Assembly (NCBI GenBank): GCA_032358255.1
Contig: JAULBX010000002.1
Coordinates: 620,001-684,000, forward strand
Source: Heterotrichella gracilis
Lineage: Eukaryota > Sar > Xanthophyceae > Tribonematales > Xanthonemataceae
Direction of reading: 5' to 3'
DNA length: 64,000 nt
Positions 24,938 through 34,492 of the stretch are shown here, piece by piece (positions within the stretch are counted from its first letter, which is position 1; every line of letters begins with the position of its first letter). The translations under genes and the position numbers were made by a program. The notes below the pieces were generated by a model, which worked only from the letters and a program-made list of their open reading frames with translations, was not told the DNA's origin and did not search any database.

Positions 24938-27900
24938 ATGATCCTAAACAAAAAGCTGGAGGGGATTTTTGATTCAAAACTTCATGATATAAACCTTAAC
25001 CAAAACCACTGGCTACAAGGTTTAAACGGATCCTCTTTGTCTTTTTTTATCCAATCGCTTTATTTAAACCAAAGAAGATCATGCATCATTGTTGCATCTG
25101 ATAAAGAAAAGGCCGCTTACTTACTAAATGATTTAGAAACGCTTTTGGCAAACGAAAAGGTCTTGTTTTTTCCTGAATCCTATCGTCTACCTTATCAGGA
25201 AGAAAAAACCACCAATGCAAATATTCAGGAAAGGGCTGAGGTTTTAAATCTCTTATCAAAAGAAACGTTTAAAGGCATTGTTATTACCTATCCGCAAGCG
25301 CTTGCCGAAAAAGTTACTTTAAAACAAAAGTTACATCAAAATACCTTGCAAATAAAAAAAGGAGAAAAACTCTCTATCGATTTTATTTCAGAATTTTTAG
25401 TGTCTTACGATTTTGAACATGTTGATTTTGTTTACGAACCCGGACAGTTTAGTATCCGTGGTGGTATTATCGATATTTTTTCTTTCGCAAACGAATTTCC
25501 TTATCGGATAGAATTATTCGGCAACGAAGTAGATGCCATCAGAACATTTGATCCCGCCGATCAGTTATCAAATGCAAAGTTTGATTTTGTTACCATCATC
25601 CCCAATATTAACTCCACTATTTTTACAGAAGAAAAAGTAGTGCTGCTAAATTATTTTGACGCTGCAGATTCATTTTTATTTTTTGAAGATGCCGGTTACG
25701 CTTTGGATATTTTTGACAAAAAATTTGAAACAGCTACAAAAGCATTTCACCAATATACAGGAGAGATCAAACAGGTTCCACCCGAAAAATTATACGCGCG
25801 CTCAGATGAATTAAAAGAACAATTAAAAAAATTCACCTGCTTTGAATTCGGGATCAGACCAGCCCTCTCTTCTGAAAATATTAAATTCAATCAGCGACCA
25901 CAACCATCGTTCAATAAAAATTTCGATCTGTTAATTGCAAATTTAAAAGAAAATAAATCAAAAGGTTATGATAATTTTTTCTTAACCGATAATGTAAAAC
26001 AAGCCGATAGGTTAATCAGTATTTTTAACGATCTGCTTGCAAAAGAGCATCGTACCTACGATACGCTGATTGATTATTTGCAGCTAGATATTCATGAAGG
26101 GTTTATTGATGAAGATCTTAAAATTGCCATTTACACCGATCACCAGATCTTTGAACGCTATCACCGTTTTAAATTAAAAGAATTAAAACATAAAAGTGCA
26201 GAAGCCTTTACAATAAAAGAATTACTCACTTTAAATCCGGGAGATTTTGTAACACATATCGATCACGGCATTGGCCGTTTTGCTGGTCTGCAAAAATTAA
26301 ACATCAACGGTAAAGAACAGGAAAGTGTAAAATTATTGTTTCGCGATAACGACGCTTTATATGTGAGCATTCACAGCCTGCACCGCATTAGCAAATTTAG
26401 TGGTAAAGAAGGCCACACGCCTAAAATAGATAAATTAGGCAGCACCAACTGGGCCACTTTAAAATTAAAAACAAAACGTAATGTAAAAGAACTAGCTTAC
26501 GATCTTATAAAATTATATGCCGAAAGAAAAGCAAAACCCGGGCACGCTTACCCAAAAGACAACTATTTGCAACATGAGTTAGAAGCTTCGTTTATTTATG
26601 AAGATACGCCTGATCAGATTAAAGTTACAAAGGATGTAAAACGCGATATGGAAAAACCGCATCCCATGGATAGATTGGTTTGTGGCGATGTGGGTTTTGG
26701 AAAAACTGAGGTTGCTATTCGCGCTGCATTTAAAGCAGTATGTGATAGCAAGCAAGTTGCCATTTTAGTGCCCACAACTATTTTAGCTTATCAACATTTT
26801 AAAACATTTACCGAACGTTTAAAAGGTTTACCTTGCAATGTAGATTACATAAACCGTTTTCGTTCGCCAAAACAAGTTAAAGAAACGTTACAAAAATTGG
26901 CAGAAGGAAAGGTGGATATCATTATCGGTACACACAAATTAGTTGGTAAAGATGTTAAGTTCAAAGATCTTGGTCTATTAATAATTGACGAAGAGCAAAA
27001 ATTTGGTGTTGGTGTAAAAGACAAATTAAAAACGTTTAAAAGTAATGTGGATACTTTAACTTTAACTGCCACACCTATTCCACGCACATTACAATTTAGC
27101 TTAATGGGTGCCCGCGATCTTTCCGTTATTTCTACTCCCCCGCCTAACCGCTATCCTGTTCAAACAGAATTGCATTCGTTTGATGAAGAATTAATTCGCG
27201 ATGCAGTTACTTACGAATTAAACCGCGGCGGCCAGGTATTTTTTGTACATAACAAGGTGCAAAATATTACAGATATAGCTGGCATTATTCAACGCCTCGT
27301 GCCCGATGCGCGCATTGCAATTGGTCACGGACAAATGGATGGCGAAAAACTGGAAGATGTGATGCTTGGTTTTATGGAAGGCGAATACGATGTTTTAGTT
27401 GCCACTACCATTATTGAAAGCGGATTAGATATTAGTAATGCTAACACCATTATTATTAACGATGCGCAAAATTTTGGGTTAAGCGATCTGCATCAAATGC
27501 GTGGCCGCGTTGGCCGAAGTAATAAAAAAGCTTTTTGTTATTTATTAGCGCCATCTCAAATTATGCTCACCAGCGAAGCACGTAAACGTTTAAAAGCGAT
27601 TGTAGATTTTAGTGATCTTGGCAGCGGGTTTCAAATTGCTATGCGTGATCTTGATATTCGTGGTGCCGGAAATTTGTTGGGCGGCGAGCAAAGTGGTTTT
27701 ATAAACGATATGGGTTTTGATACCTACATGAAAATTTTAAATGAAGCCATTGAAGAATTAAAAGAAGAAGATTGGTATAAAGATGTGGTTGGCGAAGAAC
27801 ACGAATCAGATAAATCGGTGTTCTCCCGTCAGTTTGTTAAAGAAACAGTCATTGAAACGGATCTTCCATTATTGATACCTGATACTTATGTAACAAGTTT

Positions 27901-28321
27901 AACCGAACGTTTATTGTTGTATAGAGAGCTAGATAACATTACAAAAGAAGAAGACCTTAAATTATTTGAAACTAATTTGAAAGATAGGTTTGGACCGGTA
28001 CCTTTGGAAGCCATTGAATTGATAAATGTAGTGCGCATGCGCTGGAAAGCTATGAAACTTGGTTTTGAAAAACTCACTTTAAAGAACAAGAAAATGCTGG
28101 CTTACTTTTTAAATAAACAGGAAAGCGATTATTTTTCGAGTCCAATGTTTCAGGCAGCCTTGTTATTTGCGCAAAAATATCCTAATCTTTGTACATTAAA
28201 GGAACAGAATAAAAAATTGTATTTAACTGTAGAAGATGTTGATACGGTAAAACGTTCGGCGGAAGTGTTAACACAAATAGAAGAGCTTATCCAATTCCCT
28301 GAAGTAAAACAAACAGAATGA
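24938..28321 (+). CDS. mfd: Transcription-repair coupling factor Mfd
   Basis: A 1127-residue SF2 translocase that removes stalled RNA polymerase and recruits UvrA. The N-terminal UvrB-homology module spans about 1-330. The polymerase-binding CarD-like domain contains NPGDFVTHIDHGIGRFAGL (about 434-452). The motor has Walker A GDVGFGKTE (about 582-590), Walker B IDEEQKFG (about 683) and motif VI MRGRVGRS. The TRCF C-terminal domain follows. Length and motifs are normal. It is the first gene of a tightly packed run: its stop overlaps the kinase ATG (ATGA). Confidence 0.97.
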   Translation: MILNKKLEGIFDSKLHDINLNQNHWLQGLNGSSLSFFIQSLYLNQRRSCIIVASDKEKAAYLLNDLETLLANEKVLFFPESYRLPYQEEKTTNANIQERAEVLNLLSKETFKGIVITYPQALAEKVTLKQKLHQNTLQIKKGEKLSIDFISEFLVSYDFEHVDFVYEPGQFSIRGGIIDIFSFANEFPYRIELFGNEVDAIRTFDPADQLSNAKFDFVTIIPNINSTIFTEEKVVLLNYFDAADSFLFFEDAGYALDIFDKKFETATKAFHQYTGEIKQVPPEKLYARSDELKEQLKKFTCFEFGIRPALSSENIKFNQRPQPSFNKNFDLLIANLKENKSKGYDNFFLTDNVKQADRLISIFNDLLAKEHRTYDTLIDYLQLDIHEGFIDEDLKIAIYTDHQIFERYHRFKLKELKHKSAEAFTIKELLTLNPGDFVTHIDHGIGRFAGLQKLNINGKEQESVKLLFRDNDALYVSIHSLHRISKFSGKEGHTPKIDKLGSTNWATLKLKTKRNVKELAYDLIKLYAERKAKPGHAYPKDNYLQHELEASFIYEDTPDQIKVTKDVKRDMEKPHPMDRLVCGDVGFGKTEVAIRAAFKAVCDSKQVAILVPTTILAYQHFKTFTERLKGLPCNVDYINRFRSPKQVKETLQKLAEGKVDIIIGTHKLVGKDVKFKDLGLLIIDEEQKFGVGVKDKLKTFKSNVDTLTLTATPIPRTLQFSLMGARDLSVISTPPPNRYPVQTELHSFDEELIRDAVTYELNRGGQVFFVHNKVQNITDIAGIIQRLVPDARIAIGHGQMDGEKLEDVMLGFMEGEYDVLVATTIIESGLDISNANTIIINDAQNFGLSDLHQMRGRVGRSNKKAFCYLLAPSQIMLTSEARKRLKAIVDFSDLGSGFQIAMRDLDIRGAGNLLGGEQSGFINDMGFDTYMKILNEAIEELKEEDWYKDVVGEEHESDKSVFSRQFVKETVIETDLPLLIPDTYVTSLTERLLLYRELDNITKEEDLKLFETNLKDRFGPVPLEAIELINVVRMRWKAMKLGFEKLTLKNKKMLAYFLNKQESDYFSSPMFQAALLFAQKYPNLCTLKEQNKKLYLTVEDVDTVKRSAEVLTQIEELIQFPEVKQTE

Positions 28322-29292
28322 AAGCCAGATCGCGCGCTATAATTATTTTAGGTATTCTTTTTGGATACATTCTCTTACAGTTTTTATGGTGGGAAGTTTT
28401 ATTAGTGCGACAAACTGGGCAAATTATAGACCTCAAACAAAAAATTGCCGAAGTTACAACTACAGATGAAGATAGGTTGATACAGGAAATTGCTTTTTTA
28501 CATCAAAAAAAGAAGATACAGGTAATAATGGTTGTTGGCGAAGGAACTGTTTTTTTGTTATTGCTTTTATTTGGACTCTATAAAATTAAACAGGCGCAAG
28601 ACAAAGAAACAGCATTAAATAACCAGCAGAAGAATTTTTTCTTGAGTATTACACACGAGCTAAAAACACCTATCGCCGCTACAAAATTGCAATTGCAAAC
28701 ATTACAAAAACAAAAACTGAACGAAACAATGCAGCAGACATTAATTGCCAACGCATTGGCAGAAACTGAGCGTTTAAATAGTTTGATTGACAATGTTCTT
28801 TTAGCGAGCAGACTAGATGCCGGTGAGTTTAAGTTCAAACTTGAAAGACATAATTTGAGCGAAAAAGTAAATGCAATTTTGAACCGTTATTATAAAAAGG
28901 AAATTGGTACAGGCGAATTAAAATTAAAGATAGATGAACAGATCTATGCCGAAATAGATGAAAATTCTTTTCCGTCTATAATTACTAATTTAGTGGACAA
29001 TGCTCTAAAATATTCGCCTGGTGAAAAGGAAATAATAATAGAATTATTGAGCGAAAAGAACGCTTCAATATTATCAGTGCAGGATAAAGGTTGTGGCATT
29101 TCGGATGCTGACAAAGAAAAGATCTTCAATAAATTTTTTAGAGCCGGTAATGAAGAGATAAGAAATACACAAGGCACAGGCCTTGGGTTGTACATTGTTA
29201 ACTACATTGTGAATAACCATGGCGCAAGTATGACTGTAAAAAATAATTCGCCTAAAGGCAGCATATTTGAAATACGTTTTAATGCAGTATAG
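28318..29292 (+). CDS. Orphan sensor histidine kinase (HisKA type)
   Basis: A 324-residue kinase with two membrane helices (about 6-26 and 66-88) and a short extracytoplasmic loop of some 40 residues. The HisKA box is FFLSITHELKTPIAATK (His about 113). The ATPase domain has NLVDNALKYSPGE, DKGCGISDADKEKIF and GTGLGLYIVN. No response regulator is adjacent. It overlaps mfd upstream by 4 bp and the binding-protein gene downstream by 11 bp, so translational coupling to iron or cobalamin transport genes is likely. The sensed signal is unknown. Confidence 0.92.
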   Translation: MKARSRAIIILGILFGYILLQFLWWEVLLVRQTGQIIDLKQKIAEVTTTDEDRLIQEIAFLHQKKKIQVIMVVGEGTVFLLLLLFGLYKIKQAQDKETALNNQQKNFFLSITHELKTPIAATKLQLQTLQKQKLNETMQQTLIANALAETERLNSLIDNVLLASRLDAGEFKFKLERHNLSEKVNAILNRYYKKEIGTGELKLKIDEQIYAEIDENSFPSIITNLVDNALKYSPGEKEIIIELLSEKNASILSVQDKGCGISDADKEKIFNKFFRAGNEEIRNTQGTGLGLYIVNYIVNNHGASMTVKNNSPKGSIFEIRFNAV

Positions 29293-30439
29293 TTTTTTAA
29301 GATATTTTTCCGTTGTAATAATTTTACTTTTTGTTTCGTGTACAGAGCCAAAAGAAAAATTTTCCAACATCTTTTCTGATCTTAAAAAAGACACAACCAT
29401 TAAATATGCCAAACGTTTTGCTATTTCACGCAATACGCAACTTACGGTAATTTATCTTTTTGGCAATAAAGACAACTTTGATACAACGGCTACCTATTTA
29501 ATTTGCGCCGATCCGTCAATAATTAATGTCGGTAGAAAAAATGTTACGCTTATAAAAAGTCCTTGTAAAAAAATTGCAACACTAAGCAGTATTTACGTTA
29601 ATATGCTTTGCGAGCTGGGTTTAATAGATAAAGTAGCAGCCATTGATAATGTAGATTACGTTAACAATAAAGAAATTCTCGCGCGCTGTGCTACTAAAAA
29701 AATAGTAGAGTTATCAAGAGGTATTGAATTAGATCTTGAGCAAACTATTGCGTTAAACCCCGACATAATTTTCACCTTTGGTATGGGCGATCCAAAAAAA
29801 GATGTCAATCCAAAATTATTACAAACAAAAATCCCTGTCGCTATTAGTTTAGACCATAAAGAAGAAACCCCCTTAGCACGTGCCGAATGGATCAAATTTT
29901 TTGCAGCCTTTGTAGACAAGAAAGACCTGGCCGATTCTATTTTTAACGTAGTAGAAAAAAATTATAATGAACTTAAAGTAATTGCGCAAAAAACAGAAGC
30001 AAGACCAACGGTATTTAACGATATTAAGTATAGCGACTCCTGGTACATGCCCGGCGGAAAAAGTTACATGGCAAAATTATTAAATGATGCTGGTACCAAC
30101 TATTTGTGGAAAGAAGATGAGAATTACGGTAGCATTCCCTTAAGTTTTGAGCAGGTGTATGCAAAAGCAAAAGAAGCAGAGTTTTGGTTAAACGTTTCTA
30201 CTCTTAAAACGAAAAAAGATCTTTTAAGTTTAGACGGTCGTTATGAAGAATTTGTGGCTTTTAAAAAAGGTAAAGTATTTAATAATACAAAATATACCAA
30301 TTCGCATGGCTACAGCACCTATTGGGAAACCGGTATGATATATCCTGATCGGATTTTAAGCGATCTTATTCTTATCTTTCATCCTGAATTAAAAACTCAG
30401 ATCAAAAATGAAATGTTTTACTACGAACAATTAAAATAA
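29282..30439 (+). CDS. ABC transporter substrate-binding lipoprotein (BtuF/FecB-type)
   Basis: I chose the ATG at 29282 (MQYSFLRYFSVVIILLFVSC), a clean lipoprotein signal; an upstream TTG at 29267 is unlikely. The 385-residue protein has the class III periplasmic-binding fold, with STLSSIYVNMLCELGLIDK-like text at KIATLSSIYVNMLCELG and later LDLEQTIALNPDIIFTFG, typical of siderophore, haem or vitamin B12 binding proteins. It is followed 2 bp later by the permease gene. The ligand cannot be decided; iron chelate or cobalamin are both plausible. Confidence 0.85.
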   Translation: MQYSFLRYFSVVIILLFVSCTEPKEKFSNIFSDLKKDTTIKYAKRFAISRNTQLTVIYLFGNKDNFDTTATYLICADPSIINVGRKNVTLIKSPCKKIATLSSIYVNMLCELGLIDKVAAIDNVDYVNNKEILARCATKKIVELSRGIELDLEQTIALNPDIIFTFGMGDPKKDVNPKLLQTKIPVAISLDHKEETPLARAEWIKFFAAFVDKKDLADSIFNVVEKNYNELKVIAQKTEARPTVFNDIKYSDSWYMPGGKSYMAKLLNDAGTNYLWKEDENYGSIPLSFEQVYAKAKEAEFWLNVSTLKTKKDLLSLDGRYEEFVAFKKGKVFNNTKYTNSHGYSTYWETGMIYPDRILSDLILIFHPELKTQIKNEMFYYEQLK

Positions 30440-30441
30440 GT

Positions 30442-31428
30442 TTGGAAAAAAATACAACCATAAAGTTTTTAATATTAATCTGCCTGCTTGTAGTTGCATG
30501 CTTTTTAAGTTTATTTTTTGGTGGTAGCGAACATATTAACTTTGGCGAATTATCGTCAAACAATTTTATTTTCTGGCACATTCGTTTTCCAAAAACCATT
30601 ACGGCCATTATTGCCGGCTGCACGCTTTCGGTATCAGGATTGATTTTACAAATTATATTCAGAAACCCATTGGCCGGGCCTTTTGTATTAGGTATAAGTT
30701 CGGGTGCTTCTTTAATGGTGGCCATAAGCATTTTAGCAGGTAGTGCATTGCACCTGTTTTCTGTTTTTTTTATTGGTAAAGCATTCATTGTTCTTTCGGC
30801 AATAATCGGTAGTCTTTTAATTACATTTTTAATTTTAGGTATTTCCAAAAAAGTTAATAGTAACGTAGTTCTACTTTTAATTGGTTTAATGCTGTCGCAA
30901 ATTTGTGGCGCCGTACAAACTGCCTTAGAATATTTTTCGGATGCCAATAGTTTAAAAAGTTTTGTTATTTGGGGCATGGGCTCTTTAGCAAACACAACCA
31001 ACTTTGATCTGCTTATCTATTTACCAATAGCTTTAATTTCCTTGCTTGCCCTTTTATTTTTTGTAAAACCATTAAATGCATTATTGCTTGGGGAGAATTA
31101 CGCTCAAAATGTGGGCATCAATTTTAAATCAAGTCGTTTTTATTTAATTTTAATTTCATCGTTGTTAACTGGTTTAACAACCGCTTTTTGTGGACCAATT
31201 GCTTTTATAGGAACAGCCGTTCCTATTTTGTCGCGTATGGTATTTAAAAGCTCAAAACAACATTTACACGTAGCTTCCTGTTTATTAATTGGAAGTATCA
31301 TTCTTTTACTTTCAGATGCTCTGGCTAATTCCGTTATCAGCAACATCTCTTTACCCATAAATATGATCACCACATTTATTGGCGCACCACTGGTTATTTA
31401 TCTTATGTTTAAAAACAAAACCTGGTAA
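30442..31428 (+). CDS. FecCD-family ABC importer permease
   Basis: A 328-residue membrane protein with about ten hydrophobic helices. The family segment SGLILQIIFRNPLAGPFVLG (about 67-86) and GPIAFIGTAVPILSRMVF near the coupling helix define FecCD/BtuC permeases. The start is TTG at 30442 (EKNTTIKFLILICLL), directly after the binding-protein stop; no ATG precedes the first helix. Its stop overlaps the ATPase ATG (TAATG). Confidence 0.9.
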   Translation: MEKNTTIKFLILICLLVVACFLSLFFGGSEHINFGELSSNNFIFWHIRFPKTITAIIAGCTLSVSGLILQIIFRNPLAGPFVLGISSGASLMVAISILAGSALHLFSVFFIGKAFIVLSAIIGSLLITFLILGISKKVNSNVVLLLIGLMLSQICGAVQTALEYFSDANSLKSFVIWGMGSLANTTNFDLLIYLPIALISLLALLFFVKPLNALLLGENYAQNVGINFKSSRFYLILISSLLTGLTTAFCGPIAFIGTAVPILSRMVFKSSKQHLHVASCLLIGSIILLLSDALANSVISNISLPINMITTFIGAPLVIYLMFKNKTW

Positions 31429-32171
31429 TGGATAAAAAAGAGCTGATAGTTTTAAAAGATGCGGCCTTAGGTTATAAAAAAACCAATGCCAACATCTCTA
31501 TCCTTAAAAATCTTAACTTAACTTTTTATTCCGGCGATTTTGTGGGTGTTGTGGGCGTAAACGGCGTTGGTAAATCTACATTGCTTAAAAGTCTTTGTGG
31601 TTTGCTGCCGGTTTTAGAAGGTGAAATATTTATAGATCAACAACCTATTACTGAACTTTTATTAAATGAGTTGGCAAAAAAAATTGCTATCGTGTTAACT
31701 GAAAAGATAGGTGGATTTAATTTAACCGCTTACGATGCGGTGGCCGCGGGGCAAATGCCTTACACAAATTCTTTTAATCGTTTGGAAAAAGAAAACCAGT
31801 TAATTATTGACGAGGCAATTAAAACCTGTGGTATAACCGCTCATCAGTATAAATTATTAAATGAACTCAGCGACGGTTTGTTTCAAAAAACAATTATTGC
31901 TAAAGCCCTGGCTCAACAAACCCCTATTATGCTTTTAGATGAGCCTAGCGCCTTTTTGGATTATGCATCAAAACACGATCTTTTCATCCTACTTAAAAAA
32001 CTGGCTGATGAAGAAAATAAATGTGTCTTGGCGAGTTCGCATGATCTGGACCTCTTGTTGAAATATTGCAATAAGCTATTAGTGATCTCAAATACTTCTA
32101 TTGAATTGATCCCTGTTTCAGAGGCTAAAACAAATAAAGTCTTCCTTGAAATTGGCGGCGGTTTTATTTAG
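31428..32171 (+). CDS. ABC importer ATPase (FecE/BtuD-type) with divergent signature
   Basis: A 247-residue ATPase with Walker A GVNGVGKST (about 43-51), Walker B PIMLLDEPSAFLD and H-loop ASSHDLD. The ABC signature reads LSDGLFQK instead of LSGGQ-like or LSDGQxQK, so the usual Gln is replaced. The Q-loop area reads IVLTEKIGGFNLTAYD. It completes the binding protein-permease-ATPase set. No TonB-dependent receptor gene is adjacent, so the outer-membrane step must be encoded elsewhere. Confidence 0.9.
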   Translation: MDKKELIVLKDAALGYKKTNANISILKNLNLTFYSGDFVGVVGVNGVGKSTLLKSLCGLLPVLEGEIFIDQQPITELLLNELAKKIAIVLTEKIGGFNLTAYDAVAAGQMPYTNSFNRLEKENQLIIDEAIKTCGITAHQYKLLNELSDGLFQKTIIAKALAQQTPIMLLDEPSAFLDYASKHDLFILLKKLADEENKCVLASSHDLDLLLKYCNKLLVISNTSIELIPVSEAKTNKVFLEIGGGFI

Positions 32172-32238
32172 AGCTTTTTCCACATAACACTTGTAAACAT
32201 TTTTTAAAAAAAGTTTGTTGTTTATTTAATTAAAGCAT

Positions 32239-32246
32239 TATTTTTG
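32239..32246 (+). promoter_or_regulatory. -7 box (TATTTTTG) with -33 TTTG for the SET-domain gene
   Basis: TATTTTTG lies 8 bases before the ATG at 32255. A TTTG lies 21 bases further upstream, inside GTTTGTTG. Box and spacing both fit the Bacteroidota promoter, again implying a near-leaderless RNA. Confidence 0.6.
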
Positions 32247-32254
32247 TCATCGTT

Positions 32255-32674
32255 ATGGCACTAAAAATTAAGAACTCAAAATTACCGAACGCCGGAAAAG
32301 GTTTATTTACAGATAAACCAATCAAAAAAGATTCAAAGATCATTGAATACAAAGGCGAAATAATTAACTGGAAAGAATACGAAAAAAGAGTGCTGGAACA
32401 TAAAGACGGGTATTTGTTATATATAAATAAACAACGTTGTATTGATGCTTATGCTACTCCAAAATATAAAGCACGTTATGCCAATGATGCCGAAGGTATT
32501 AGCCGCGTTAAAGGCATAAAGAACAATGCAACATACGAAATTCATGGAGACCAAGCTTATATTGTTGCAGAACGCGATATAAATGCCGGAGAAGAAGTAT
32601 TTGTAGGTTATAGTAAAGAATACTGGGATTGCATCCGCTACAACATTAAACACAAACTTTACAAAAAAAATTAA
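32255..32674 (+). CDS. Stand-alone SET-domain protein (putative protein lysine methyltransferase)
   Basis: A 139-residue protein made only of a SET domain. The start KNSKLPNAGKGLFTDKPIKK corresponds to the first SET strands; later ARYANDAEGIS stands in the NHS/C-like cofactor loop, and INAGEEVFVGYSKEYW gives the GEE-x-x-x-xY ending. SET proteins methylate lysines using SAM. The pre- and post-SET cysteines are absent, as in other short bacterial forms. It has its own promoter and stands 83 bp after the ABC operon. The target is unknown; ribosomal or DNA-binding proteins are possible. Confidence 0.85.
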   Translation: MALKIKNSKLPNAGKGLFTDKPIKKDSKIIEYKGEIINWKEYEKRVLEHKDGYLLYINKQRCIDAYATPKYKARYANDAEGISRVKGIKNNATYEIHGDQAYIVAERDINAGEEVFVGYSKEYWDCIRYNIKHKLYKKN

Positions 32675-32728
32675 TAGTATATTTACTCTACTTTGTCGCG
32701 TTAATAGCACCGGCATAATTTAATTTTA

Positions 32729-33295
32729 ATGAGTAAATTTTTAATAGTTGGTTTAGGCAATATTGGCGAAGAATACGCCGAAACACGTCATAACATCGGC
32801 TTTAAAATCGTTGATTCCCTGGCCAAAGAAGCTGCTATTAAATTTTCTTCTGATCGCTATGCAGATGTTGCCGAATTAAAACATAAAGGCAAGACCCTCA
32901 TCCTAATTAAACCAAGCACTTATATGAACCTGAGTGGCAAAGCGGTTAATTATTGGCTGCAGGCAGAAAAAATTGAAATTGAAAATATGCTTGTTTTAGT
33001 GGATGAACTTGCCTTACCTTTTGGTAAAATACGTATTGGCCCAAAAGGTAGCGATGGGGGCCATAACGGGCTTACAAGTATTCAGGAAACCTTAAACACA
33101 ACTAATTATCCGCGTTTACGTTTCGGTATCAGTAATGAGTTTAGCAAAGGCTCGCAGGTTAACTATGTTTTGGGCAAATGGAATGAAGAAGAGTTAAAGA
33201 CCCTTAATGATAGAATTAAAATTGCTGCCGACGCCGTTAAAGCATTTTCATTTATTGGGCTGCAGCGTTGCATGAATGAATTTAATACTAAATAA
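32729..33295 (+). CDS. pth: Peptidyl-tRNA hydrolase
   Basis: A 188-residue enzyme that frees tRNA from stalled peptidyl-tRNA. Family residues are present: LIVGLGNIGEEYAETRHNIG with the catalytic His20, the Asn in TYMNLSG, and LVDELALPFGKIRIGPKGS followed by GGHNGL. The length is normal. It is co-directional with the holB gene 16 bp further on. Confidence 0.95.
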   Translation: MSKFLIVGLGNIGEEYAETRHNIGFKIVDSLAKEAAIKFSSDRYADVAELKHKGKTLILIKPSTYMNLSGKAVNYWLQAEKIEIENMLVLVDELALPFGKIRIGPKGSDGGHNGLTSIQETLNTTNYPRLRFGISNEFSKGSQVNYVLGKWNEEELKTLNDRIKIAADAVKAFSFIGLQRCMNEFNTK

Positions 33296-33299
33296 ATTT

Positions 33300-33307
33300 T
33301 ATCTTTA
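33300..33307 (+). promoter_or_regulatory. Possible -7 box (TATCTTTA) in front of the delta' gene
   Basis: A TAnnTTTA sequence 4 bases before the ATG at 33312. The match is imperfect and the gene could also be read through from pth. Confidence 0.25.
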
Positions 33308-33311
33308 GATA

Positions 33312-34433
33312 ATGCTTTACAGTCAAATAGTTGGTCAGCAAGAGCCTAAACACCGCTTACTAAAAATGGTGAAGGAAGAACGCGTGCCTCATGCCCTATT
33401 ATTTGCCGGAAAAGAAGGCAGTGGTAATTTACCTGCCGCAGTTGCTTTTGCGCAACATTTATATTGTAAAAATAAAACCGACGAAGGCGCTTGCGGCAGC
33501 TGCGCCTCTTGTAATAAAGTATCAAAATTAATTCATCCCGATCTGCATTTGGTTTTTCCAATTGCAAAAAGTAAGGATGTAAAAAGCAGTAATGATCTTA
33601 TTAAAGAATTCAGGGAAGCTTTTTTAGCCAATCCTTATATTAGTTTAAATGATTGGTTTAACGAATTAAGCGCTGAGAATAAACAGCCCATAATACCCGT
33701 TGAAGAAGCAAATGATATCTTAAAAAAATTAAGTTACACCAGCTACGAAGGTTCTTATAAAATAATGATCATTTGGCAGCCAGAAAAAATGAATGCCGAA
33801 TCAGCCAATAAACTTTTAAAGATATTAGAAGAGCCGCCTGATAAAACCATTTTTGTTCTGGTATGCAACCATACTGAACAATTATTGGCTACTATAATTT
33901 CGCGCGTACAGCAAATACCTTTTTACAATTGCAGTGAGCAGGAAATTTCGGATGCACTTGTATCTAATTACAAAGTGAATGCAGATGTAGCAAGGCAAAC
34001 TGCCATTCTTGCCAACGGTAATTATGCAGAAGCAATTACCCTACTAACGCATAATGAAGAAAGTGTTTCTTTCCTGGCGCACTTCCAGAGCTTTATGCGC
34101 CTGGCTTTAAAATTCGACCCGGGTAAAGCTTTAATATGGATAGATGAGAATGCGGCATCCGGTCGTGAAAAACAAAAGCAATTTTTGCAATATGGTTTAG
34201 AGGTTTTTCGTGATTGTTTGATGTATAATTTTGGTGATAAGAATTTAGTAAGATTAAGCGGACAGGAAAGACAATTCCTTGAAAAGTTTGCTCCCTTTGT
34301 AAATCAAAAAAATTACGAGCGTCTTGTAGAAGAATTTAACAGCAACTATTATTATATAGAGCGTAATGCTAATCCAAAGATCCTTTTCATGGATCTGCTC
34401 TTAAAAACAAACGAATTGATCAACACAAAATAA
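33312..34433 (+). CDS. holB: DNA polymerase III subunit delta' (HolB-type clamp-loader protein)
   Basis: A 373-residue AAA+ clamp-loader subunit. The P-loop position reads FAGKEGSGNLPA, lacking GKT/S, as expected for the non-hydrolysing delta' subunit. A four-cysteine zinc module follows (CKNKTDEGACGSCASC). The sensor-like KILEEPPDKTIFVLV and IISRVQQIPF segments are typical. The gene ends in a strong bidirectional terminator. Confidence 0.92.
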   Translation: MLYSQIVGQQEPKHRLLKMVKEERVPHALLFAGKEGSGNLPAAVAFAQHLYCKNKTDEGACGSCASCNKVSKLIHPDLHLVFPIAKSKDVKSSNDLIKEFREAFLANPYISLNDWFNELSAENKQPIIPVEEANDILKKLSYTSYEGSYKIMIIWQPEKMNAESANKLLKILEEPPDKTIFVLVCNHTEQLLATIISRVQQIPFYNCSEQEISDALVSNYKVNADVARQTAILANGNYAEAITLLTHNEESVSFLAHFQSFMRLALKFDPGKALIWIDENAASGREKQKQFLQYGLEVFRDCLMYNFGDKNLVRLSGQERQFLEKFAPFVNQKNYERLVEEFNSNYYYIERNANPKILFMDLLLKTNELINTK

Positions 34434-34463
34434 AAAAGGGTTACCAAACGGTAACCCTTTTTT
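34432..34463. terminator. Bidirectional terminator between holB and the PKD-repeat gene
   Basis: Perfect stem AAAAAAGGGTTACC/GGTAACCCTTTTTT with a 4-base loop. It lies at the holB stop and 30 bp past the stop of the convergent PKD gene. Confidence 0.88.
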
Positions 34464-34492
34464 ACGACCTTATAATTAACTACAAAACTGTT

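Noticed and set aside
30402-31001. A 199-residue open frame on the minus strand
   Set aside because: It is the complement of the FecCD permease gene, with no start signal or family motif.
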